NCBI GenBank assembly: GCA_036362985.1
Contig: JAYGXS010000001.1
Location: forward strand, 75,168,027-75,232,026
Reading direction: 5' to 3'
DNA: 64,000 bases
From: Ligula intestinalis
Taxonomy: Eukaryota; Platyhelminthes; Cestoda; Diphyllobothriidea; Diphyllobothriidae
Made by a program: the position numbers and the translations under genes. Positions 11,197 to 23,100 of this stretch are shown one piece after another; within the stretch, counting starts at the first letter, position 1; each line of letters opens with the position of its first letter. The notes beneath the pieces were generated by a model. The model saw nothing but the letters and a program-made list of their open reading frames with translations. It did not search any database and was not told where the DNA came from.

Positions 11197-14100
11197 GGCA
11201 TTTCTGTCCCCCCTCCCTTCCTTTGGCATTGTCTTTAATTTACTACTAACTTTTGCATCGGTCCCAATATGTAAGGTATTCGGAAGAGTAACCTGGCCAG
11301 CACTCACAGACAATTTAGCCAAGCAGCCGCAGTTGTACTTGATCCCTGCGATGGCCACAGGTAATCTTAGAGATCTGTTTCTCAGTCGAGGTAACTGTGA
11401 TTTGTACCTAAGAATAGCTGGTCAGGTTCTGTCATTCACTTTGTTTAGCCATGCAGGTTTTCCTTGGCGTTCGTTCTACACATGTCTCGATTTTAAGAAG
11501 TGCATTCCAGTCTTTCATGTGATGCATTCATAAATATTTGGCTTCTAACGGCTACCCGGATTGTTGGTTTAGGGTTATCTCCCGGAGCAATTTGACTTCT
11601 TGAATTATTACGGCTAGGCAGTGATAAGATCAGCACTTACATCATGGTGCTTCATAGTCGCTCTATCACAGCAATTTCATCGCACTGTACGACGTTTTCT
11701 AGGGCAGTTCCTTGTCACATTTTGCTCCTCAAAGTCCTCGTAGCACTGCTACTCCCAGTCTTATTCCCCAGGTGTAAAAGCCTGTTAATTCCACAACTAA
11801 TATTCGCTAGAAGATCACAGTAAAATTTTCTGCGGCATTGTCGCAGTCTTTTAGATCAGGGCGCTATCATAGCCCTTCATAACCCCATCTGTTATCCGTC
11901 AACGTACCGTTTGCCGGGGCTTTTTCTGTATTCCAAGATGAACAAACCTTCCTTTCACAGTTTGCTTAGGCGTTTGATGTGTCCCCCTTTTTATCTTTGC
12001 TCCTATCATCCCATTGACGAGGTGTGCGTCTTTTATCATTAAGATCCGCTCTGCACAAAATTCTTGAAACTGACGATACGCCTGCTAAAAGGATGGTCCT
12101 GTGTGTCAGCCATCTGCAACCCCTCCAAAATGCAATGTACCGGGTAAGATTCCTTTGTGGACACTACTTACTTCCGAAGTCAACCCCACTCCCACTCCGT
12201 TCATCGAATCTCGTTTTATAACCAAATGGCTTCTTATGCGTCACATTCTCTTCCTTTTAGCGTTATAGGCACAATATTGCTTGATTTCTCAATTTCTTCC
12301 AGGCACCTTTGCGCCGTATGTTGGGAAGGTATGCCCTTAACTCATTGCACGAAAAAACGGCCTTCATTATTAGTTATTTAGAGTTTATTTAAGGGTATCG
12401 ATAGGTAGTGTGCAGGGTTGCGGTCAAAATCTTCCTGCTGTAAGCCTATGAAACTTGGCCTCTGTGTGTTGCTGAATCAGCGTTTGTCTGGATGCTTGCT
12501 GACTAGCGCCTCCGGAGAATACTGTGGTCTCAGGTCAGCCGGTCTCGAATGAATACTGCTGATCGGGGCAGCTGCATATGGTAGTGAAACAAAACACCAA
12601 CCTTTTGCTCCGAAGGTTAGACCGTCCACAATTTCTCTTTGGGTCATCGGCTGAATTGACGTCGTCGCTTTGCTCATCAAGCAAAAAGCGTCAACAAACG
12701 TGGTTAAGCCGCACACGGCGAGGGTGTTGGCCCAGCGGTCTCCGGTACTTGGCAAGTAATTTTCAGCAAAATAACGAGTCTTGATGGCCTAACCGGTGGT
12801 CCCAGGGCTTGAACTGCACTGGTTCTTAGCGCCACCAGCCTTAAATCCAACCAACTATGCACGGGTTCCAGTTAGTCCATGTGCAAATACTACCGTGGTG
12901 ATGCTTACATAACTGATTTTGCAGGTGTTAGTGGAGGTTCTAGTAGTTTTTATAGGGTAGTGACGTTTGCAGTGGCAGGAATCTAGCGTTGAGTGTTTCC
13001 AACGGTCGCAGTATTCGTATGGTTCGTGTTAGATGACTGTTCTGTTAATTACGATTTTTGTTGGTCAATATTATGTTACTTAACTGAGCTTATTGACAAT
13101 CTTAAAAATTATTTCATTTTTTTAAGTATTTCAAATCAAAAAGCGCTCCCCAGAATATATACTGTCGGTTACTAGACATTTTTAACGTTTCGGTGCCCGC
13201 CTGCATGAGAGTGCTGTAAGTTTCGTATTAACTGAAAAGCAGGCATCCTAAGAAATGTAATTTCAAGGAAAGGTGTCCTTTGGGAAAATAAGTAAATTTT
13301 TACAGTAAGTTTTCGACATTGGATTCCCAGTGCTGTAAGTATTATTTTGAACACTTCCTGTTTTAAAAGAAAATTTTCTCCCTTGTAGTCAACAGAAAGT
13401 TATATTTCTCATTGGAGCTATACTTATGTCCATATACTGCATGTGGGCCACATAAGCTTGGTCTATGTAAACTAAGTGCTTGCCTTCTCGGGCAATTTCT
13501 TTATGAAAGCGCATTTGAAGGTGATCATCCCTTGTGCAGTGACCGTGCTCTACATTCCGCTCCGCCTCGCGGACCAAGGAGCACTCGGATTGTAGTATTC
13601 TCAAAAGCTCTCTGAAGAACTGTACCATCATCCACTGGTTCTTAGAACTCTTGAGACTTGGCCAGAAGACGAGGCGTGGGTTAGTTTAAACGAAAGCCTA
13701 AAACAACATCCATCTAGTACTTGCATTAGAGAATCTTTTTCTCGGGTTTGTGACTGAAAATTAGCATTGTGCCGAAACAAATACCCTTTTCAGCGTACAG
13801 CAGTATTTAAAACTCGAATACTAGCCAAATTCTTAGATAGAGGTTTTCCTAAGAATTGTCTGCCTGATGGAGGTGTAAGGAGTTGTTATTACCAGTGGGT
13901 TTCTCTGGCGGTTTCTGACACAACTCTGATTTGCTCCACCATTTAGAACAAAATTATGATTTTCACTATGGCGAAAGTGCTCGGTCTCAGAAGAGCATGG
14001 CCAGCACTGTATTTATAAGTCCTTTGCTCTCCTGTCTGAAAGCATGATTAATCAGAGTTATGTGAATGTTATGACCAGTTTCAGACATGCCAGTCTATGA

Positions 14101-17100
14101 TTTATGCAATTTTTCCTTCTTTCGTGCACCTTCTTGAACTCAGGTCTCCACACTTTTAAAGGCAGATGACATTTTTTTCACCAGATCGGATCTTTCCTCT
14201 GTTGTGCCTAGCTGGTCACTGGCCATAACTCGTGAGATTGATCTGCGGTTCGCTGGCCTTTATTATGCATATGTTACCTAGTTTATCAAAACTTTTTCGG
14301 GAGCCTTGCACGCTTTTTGTATTTTCATATGTAAAAGCTGATTCCTCGGTCACATACTGGAGGTTTTTTTTATCCCGCCCCCTGTATTATCTGAATTCAC
14401 ATTTTAGGGTCGTCTGACAGATGGCTGGTACCACATGGACTGGCTTCCCGATAAAGTTCTGGCCCAACTAATCTCACGCGGTAAAATTCGCGTTGGCACA
14501 AAACTTGTCTGCGCTGGCGCCGAGGCAGTACAACGACCTGTCGGGTTTGACCCCCCAGAGGGTGCTACTGGAGAAGTGAACAAGGACGCTGACAGTCATC
14601 TATTTGGTCCTTCGAGTGGTCTCGTTTTACGACTGGGTGCTAACTCGACCCGAATTGCACACCCTACTGCACGTCTTGGTTATGCTTCATCTTCCGGCCA
14701 CATGACTAGCCTTTGTCCGATCCCTTTATCGTCACTATACGCTGATGGTGGTCCCGTTAGTTCCATCCTCGTTCTTGTTCAAGTAAGTAAATTAAACCAA
14801 TTATGTTACCGCTACTTTTTCATAAAAAAGTAGCGTGCTTATTGACCTATATATGAGGCCAGAGTGGGCTAACGTCATCTTATTTGACGCTCTTACCTCG
14901 CCAGCGTCGTTTTCAGCTCCAGTTCATGGAAACCCGCTCTGAGGACTCGGATGGTGAACGTAAGCAACGTATCTTCCGTGATCCTCGGTCCGAAGAGGCC
15001 GCCGCCCGTGAGCACGAAAAAAACTGCCAGTTGGCCTTCGATAAAGCTGCTGGAGACTTCTCCTCACCCAAACGTATGCACTGAATTGAATGTTTTCCTT
15101 GATACTGCTTCAAATTTTCCGTATTAACCGAATGCGAATGGCTTTCATAAGAACATGCAGACCGAACAGCGTATCTGGAAACCAAGGAGACTTTCAAATA
15201 TAAAAGATCGAGAAACCCAAGGTTAAGGTTATGCGTTTTACTGTTAAAAGCCCCTTGGTAGAATATATTACGGTTCTTTTTATCGATTTTCTCTTCCATT
15301 GGAAAAAATTTACTACCATCACATTCTGTCTAAGCTTCGTTAGCACAAGTTGGCAATTTGTTGATCGTCCATGTATTTTCCTGCCTTTTTCGAAATAGTC
15401 TTTTCTGGATTTCAGTGACGCATTGGTGCAGCCCTTTCTTGCCTGTACCTCTACCTTATCACAACCAATATTTACAATTTCTGAGCTTTTGTTAAACAAC
15501 TTCGAAATTATCCATTGCGGTTGGCTTACTTTAGAACACTTCCTGTAGGGCAGGAGGTTTGTTTAACATTTCCTTTCGATCTTCGAAGGCTGTCCACAAA
15601 CTATAGCAAACTCTCGTTTACGAACGTTCACCCGACCGCTAACGAAAATCATCTGTCCCGCTCTGTTTGGGGTCTCGACAGAGGCTCTGACAGCCGTAAC
15701 AACTGGTAGTATAGGCAGGCAGTATTACCGGCAAAGACCAGGGCGACTGGAATGGCCATTTCTGGTTTATTAGCCGTTGTCAGCCCGTAATACCCAGAGT
15801 GTGAGTGTCAATATCCCTCGACAGAACCCGGCAAGACAGCGAGCTCGTGACTCCATGTTTAGGGTGTTTGATTTTAATCAAAGAGGTCGGGATTTCAAGA
15901 CTCGGGTGGGATTCCATTTGGGTCTATGTATGACTGACTGAAGATGGCTCATAAACCAGAAATGACCATTCCAGTCTCCCCTGTCTTCGCCGGTAATAAT
16001 ATCTACCTATAGCAAACTCTATCAAAATTGCCGGTCTACAGCCACTTTGTCTATACGTTTCCGTTCGGTCGCACGCCGCATCTTTCCTCTCTGCCCTCTC
16101 TCTCTCTAAGGGTCCGTTAGACAATCTGACAGCCAGATTACAGCTTGGAAGTCACATTTCTGATTGTCTAGTCATACCCTTCTCATTCAGCAGTTATTCA
16201 TTTGCCAATAGTGGAGAGTATGCGAGTTCCAGAAAGCTGTTCAGAAGAAGAGAATGGATCACTGACGTTTCGGATTCCGTCGGATCTGCGCATGACTATG
16301 CTATCACCTATGACAAAGGATTCCCGACGGAATCCGCAACGTCAGGAAAATCAAACTCTTGTCCCGGTGATCACATCCTCTTCTTCTGAGTTGTTCATTT
16401 ATTTGTGTTGGAGGACAATTTTGTCTTTGAGCCGACGACGAATCTACATCGACACAATATGTGGGATCTTGGCACAAAAATGGCATAGCGCTTACCGATT
16501 CACTCTAACTGTGCCTAGTATCAGGAGTCACCGAATGTGGATTAAGTCGTACGTTCACTTTAGATCTCCCCCTTTACTTGCTAGTTAGTGTGCAGTCTCT
16601 TTGTATGCTGCAATTTTACTGAAATTTGCCTCATACCTAGTCAAGTAAGAATGGCTGGGAGCGTTCTGTGTATTGTGTTGTGGTTCGATGGTTTTTGACA
16701 CAGTTTTATATGAATTGAGGCAAATGTTCGCATCCCAGGTGTAGATAGAGAAGTGGAAGGCGTTTCGATCACCGGAATCATAATTTTACATGTCTGAGCT
16801 TTCGGGCTCCTAGAGTCCTTCGTCAGAGATAAAAGGCGTACACGAAAGACAAACAACAGTTAAAGGACGCAGGGACCAATACCCGTTATGGGGAGAGGGA
16901 ACAGTACCATCGTTCCGGAGATGCCTGCGCAGCGCGATGTATGCCGGCGCCAGATCGATAAATCGATTGACTGAGTTCTCATCCGAGGCCCAGGCTTCAA
17001 TCAATTCACGGCCTGTTTTGTTGCCGGCATGTGCGATTACCCTCGCAGCTGCGAAATTAAACTCGTGACCGGTCTCGTAGGTATGGGCGGCCACTTGCGA

Positions 17101-20100
17101 TGATGCGTCACCCAGTCGTACCGCTCGCTTATGTTCGCGTATGCGCGAACCAAGCATACGCCCTGTCTGTCCTGTGTAATTTCGTGGACAATTTTTACAT
17201 AGTATTCGATACACGACGCCTGACTGCTCACTGGGATTTAAGCGGTCCTTGATTCGCATAATTCAACTGCGCATGGTAGCCTTGGGACGGTGTGCGATTT
17301 CGACGCCTAGTCTCGCAGCAATGCGTTCGGTCGCTTCCGATACATCCTTGATGTATGGCAGCGTATGCCATATCGTACGGGTTGGTCCTGGTTGGGTCCT
17401 CGGAGGGCGAGCACTTTCATATATTATTCTCATGTGACTGAAGGGATAACACAGACGCCAAGTTAAAATACGACTTGTTATGTTTCAATAAAAACGATTA
17501 AACCCATTTTCTCCAAAATCGAATGAGCTTCCAGGCTACTTTGTATGATCTGATCGTAGGCTTTGCTCTTCATGGCAAACAAGAGATATTTCAGTGCGCA
17601 ACACTTTCTGAAGTACCTTGGATTACATGCCAGTCTCTAGAAGAACTTGATAGTATTCGATTTTCTAGTAGTGGTTCAATGTATGGTAATTGCGGAGCTG
17701 GCTTATAATTCTTTCCGGGATCTGGTGTAAGTTATTATACGCTGACTCCGACTTTTATGTCCGCATATGCGCGTGCACAGGATGCTGCAGATTTCGCCGA
17801 TTTAGAACACTGTTTAAGCTAATTTTATTTGCCATCTCTGGCGAATTTCGATGCGCAAATTCCTTTGCCTGTTTGATTGCAGCCTAAACTGCCGCTTAAA
17901 TGCCCACTTCTTTGAAGTTTCCTGTGCTGACTTGCCCAACCCGCAAGTTCCATTATGGAAACGCATATGGCATCAGCCTTCCCCACACGAATTATTCTTT
18001 TATTAGCTTTTTCGTCTCTTACCTACTTTCTTTGTCAGGTTCAAAACGTCCTCGTCGCAGTCAGCCAACACCAGACTCTCTAGCCTCTCTTGGACTGGAC
18101 GGAGAAGCCCTCTGGAATGCTATCAACGGGGCACCGGATCCCGATCTCGCAGAAGCCAGTCTCTCCACAGTTCAACGAGATGCAGTATTGCATTTCAAGG
18201 AGGCTACAATGCGTGAGCTGCTAGCCCAGACAGCACCAAACAGAGAGGTAATTTATTAATCTTAAATCGTCGGACCATTTCCCAAATAGAGTTCAGCTGA
18301 CTTAAGTTTTGGCTGTACTAAAGTCTTATCCGTGCTGGCCGCCAATTTTTTCAAAAGTAGGTCATGTGCATTATTAAAATCTGCCAAACCCCCTACTAAT
18401 AAAGTGCGCCTGGTGGATTCTAGATTGATTGTCTAAGAAACCCTGCTTAAACAGTCAGCTTACTGTATCAAAATTGGTGAATTCTACACGTTGCAGTAGA
18501 CTGAGTGGATAACTTCACCCAAATGCGATTTAACTAGTAGTTTAACTGGCTAGAGGGTTGGCTGTACTAAAGCCTTTCCTTTTTTCGGCGTGCGGTGGAA
18601 TCCAGCCGAGGTCGCCGAGTTTTTAAAAAGTGGTTCAAATGACTTTTCAAACAAATCACATTAAAACACACCATTGCAGTCCCCTCAATCTCAAGGAAGA
18701 GTGAGTTATATTGTCATTTGGCAACCTCCCAGGCTTGCGTTGCTACTGAGTCGTGCCAATCAACAAGCGCGTCTGCGTGTTCGTTGTGAGGAAGCCAAAG
18801 CTGGGTGCGAGCAAAGTTGACTTCACTCGTTGTTCCCTGCTCTCCTAGTGTCAGTGATCTTTCCGGATCAGACGAACTGGAGATGGAATTGAGCACAGTA
18901 ATAAACATAGCTTGAAGCTTCTGTTTAATGCTTTCCACACACAAACTTTGCCAGTCGTTATTTACGCTGACAGACTTCCGCAAAACAGTCTTGTAGGGCC
19001 ACCTAAATATCTTCTCCCCCAACTATCTTACGATATTGGTAGTTAAACATTTAGTTCTTGGTTGATGAGTGTAAACAAATATTTAACTGTGTTGAAATTG
19101 ATCAAAAATGTTAAACGAAAGCCACTTATAATTGTCTTAATGAGCTAAATATAGTCAACTCCATCAACATAAACTCCTGTTGCTCAGGGAACTGATGACT
19201 GTTGATGAAAATTCAACCTTATGCCAATACAAGCGAACATCCGTGTCCCAGGAAGCAATTGAGAAGAAGAAGACTCGATCGCTGGGACAATATGTTTATT
19301 CGCCTAGGCGAATAAACATATTGTCCCAGCGATCGAGTCTTCTTCTTCTTCTTCTCAATTCAACCTTATATTGGCGGATTTGTACCAAAAAATGGAAATG
19401 TGTGCTAGTGCAAATGTACAAGTAATTTATAAGTATAATTCAACGGCAAATAGGACCTCTAAAGACAGTCCTACCCAGACTTATTGCCTGACTGTTAGGT
19501 AGATAATTATTGTCGGCATGTATGCATGTATGATCGAATCGGTCCAAACGATGTCGGTACGTGTGAGGCCTAAGACTACTTCCCGGAAATAGCCTTATCT
19601 TGATCCTTCACCTCGGAGCTTAACCTCGGCTCCAGTTTTAAGTCAAACAGGATTGCCCATCCTTTCTATTGAGTGTTCCTCAGACTTCAAGGCTCCCAGC
19701 TAACCTGTTCTGCTTAAACATTACCATTCTGATGTTACGAGAATATAGATGCAATTAACTATGTCGGAAACAACGTTGTATTGCTCAATATGTGCTGCCA
19801 AAAAAATAAGGGGAATGGCTGCTTCCGGCTAATTTTCTCCCATCGTCTACTGAGAGTTCGAGAATTGAATTTTCCTAGCATGTGACGTACGTTTGGCTGC
19901 CTGACAGTGGCGAGTAAGCTGGAGGTGAACATCGCAGTCACCCTCTTTTTTGGTAGCACTTTCCATTCAGTGATTGTCCGTCGCTATGTGACCGTATCAT
20001 CAAAACAACAACTAAAATGGTTTGAAAACGTTCTTTGCCGCCCTCCGTCATGAGCTGAATATTCTTATTACAACTCCGACGACGTCATCTCGTCGAAGGT

Positions 20101-23100
20101 GACGAGGAAGTCAGCTCAAAATATGGCTCGACACGATTCATTCAGATACTGTTGCGGCTCTTGAATCCTCGACATTGAGCCTCAGTCTCTGGGTGGAAAG
20201 AATTCACTAAATCTGCTGTAGCGGATTTGAGAGGCACTATCTGGAACGTGTTTGAGGCCGGTTCGGTCTGTGTCGACTGCAGCCGTACCAACTGCGAATT
20301 CTAGTACATCTTTGTGTAAATTCGTGTCATGCATTTTTTAACATCCATTATTAAATTTAATTGTACAGAGCAATACACGATTGATATTTTACTGATAAAA
20401 ACTTTGATGTTTACTTTTTGTGCAAATAATCCAGAATTTTCGGTAAAAGGCCAACATATTACCCTGCATGGATAACTGGGAGTTTCCTGTTCTTAGGAAT
20501 AGGGTCGCTTTATTTTTGTATCAGGATGACTATTAACGCGTCCAATATTTTTCACAAAATCGTCTACGTGTCGATCCGCGCCTTTTATCCTTGGTTTTTT
20601 TCCCATAAGGTCACGCCTCTTCTTCGCCTTCACCTGGCAGGTCTTCATCCAAAGGACGTCGAGAGAAAATTTGGTGGGTTTACATTATATGCCTATTTGT
20701 TTCTTCTTTGATTGTGTTTCTACGTGGTCTTTTTCAAGGCTCCAGTTTCGTTTAGTCACTTGCGGACATATCACAGTTTCTGTTCGGCTAGACGGTAAAA
20801 ATGTCACTCTTACTTGGAATGAGTCTCTAAGGCCACTATTTTCTGAATTCCAGCTCTGTGCCATGTGAAAAAGTTAAGTGATTGTCTACTCTTGTTTAGA
20901 CGATATTCACGCCAACCTATTCTGATAATCCAAAATGTGAACTAGTTAGTCCCTGTTTAGCCAACCAGATCCTTTTGGATTTTTTAGACGACATTTTTCA
21001 ATAGCCATGTAATGTTGCCACCTTACTTTATGACTTTCTATTATGGCAGTGTTGTACTTGCCCGTCTCCCCCTCCCTATGTTCTTCTGGCCCCCACGTGC
21101 GTTTTTCGTGTCAGCTCACTCTCGCAACAGCTAGTTGGCGTCCTTGATTGTTCTACGCTGTGACTGTCCCTGATGAGAAAGCTGTTAATACTAAATAGGG
21201 GACAGGCAAATTTATGTGGCGGTTTACCGAACCGTCGGTTGACATTCAGGCTTCTTTAATCTGCCTTGATTTGTGATCGGCACCTCGGCCCACAATTTTG
21301 ACGGCGTCAAAGTTTAAGACGTGCCCCATCCCTGCAGCATCAGTTGTTACCTCCGACTTTGGGTGCAACCTTCTTACAGCCGTTTGATGCTCACGCGTTT
21401 GTAGCCGTGGGTCGGTTTCTCCAACATAATTGCCCATCCCGCTACTGCACTGAAGTCGGTAGACAGCGCCTGATTTCTCCTGTTTCGTAATATGGTCTTT
21501 CGGTCGCATTATTTGTTGTCGGATTGTAGAGGTAGACCTGTGGGCAGCTCCTATTCCGAGGTGTGCGAGGGATCTAGACACAATTTCGGAGCCCCCTCTC
21601 ATGTACGGAATTCTCCGCCACGACTTTGGTGGGCAACGCTTCTCGGTCAACGTTTTTGATGGTTTTCATTTCCATTCAATCACCGCTCGTGGATAGCCGT
21701 TAGCTCTGAAGAAATCCTGAAGGAGCTTTATCTCGTCCGGTTTGGCGGTTGGCGTGCTGCAGTGGGTTTCTATCCGTCGGTATAGTGTGCTTGACGCGAG
21801 ACATACACAGTGGCTCAGACGAGATCGGCAAGACACGCAGACGGAAGAAGGAGCGGCATAAAGACAAGAATCATGAGCCAGAGTGTTAGTTCTCTGAAGA
21901 TGAGTAGACGAGACAACTACCTGACACGTTAGATACAAAATAAACCTCGTCCGGTGAACAATCTTTCTTCTGACTTACTACCTGGGAATCAATTTTCACC
22001 AATTTTACTGACTTATAATCACTTATACCCCCCTTCCCCAGAAAATATGTAGATTTCCGTCACCGTACCAACGTAATTAGCCGGTTCTTAGAATTACGAC
22101 TACGTTGGCCGATTTGTGCATTCATTAGTCGACATGCACGATTCACCTTTGATGGTATAGGATCCCAGCAAACGGCGAGTTAGTGATACGCCTAAAAATA
22201 CACGAATAATATGTAGGTTTTATCACCACAACTTTCCGGCTTTCCCTGCTGACTACTTTTAGCAACCCCACGTATACAGACATGATTGTCACAAAATCAC
22301 TATCATTGATAATTTAACAGGAGCTTCTATGGGGTAGGTAGCTCTGCGTTAGTCTAACTCGTGGCGTAAGGACAGTTAGACTAAAGCATGCGATTTCAGC
22401 ACCGAAGCTGAAAAAGGCTATTAGGAATAAAGATCGCCAACTCGGAAGACGCTGTAAAGTTCGGTTTAAGTTTTTTTCTGCACTTCAGTTCTTGACGCTG
22501 GGCAATGATCTAGCAGTTCACTAAATCATACTTCTTAACTTCTAACTCATTAGCACTCCGAGCCCGTGTTCCCGGTCCTCTTACTTTTGCCTGCTTTAGT
22601 CGTCCTTTATTTGGGCCACAAAAACCCGTTCCGGGCAAGATTCACTGTCTATGGCTGGTTGCACAGTCCCCTCTTCGGTGTTTTCAATTATTTTATCTCG
22701 CTATCTTCACTTATTGGATCAACCAACGTTTTTATTTGAGAAAGCTGTATTCATCTCATTCAATGCGCTTTTTACTCTTAACGACAATTTGTACGTGTTT
22801 GTCATTTAACAGTAGAGCTGATCCGATTCCTCATCTGTTAACATACCTAAAATAATGCTCTCTGGCCCACTTCCACGATTCAATGATTTACTGCACTGAA
22901 AAGTGAGCATTTCTGTAAGTATCTGACTACATAGGTTAATGAAGTAATAGTCAATTTTCCTTTCTCTGTTCTAGAATTGCCTCTCACCTTGTGGAATCCA
23001 TCTGAGGAAATGTTGTCTACGCTAAAGGAGGGTGCGGTCGTCCAATTCTTCCGGCTTCAGGTAGTTATCTTTTGTTTCAATTGTTTCATGTAACTTGAGA

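Noticed and set aside
21166..21190. CTGATGA next to the PLE fragment in intron 9
   Set aside because: No stem II and GAAA in order, and on the opposite strand to the PLE.
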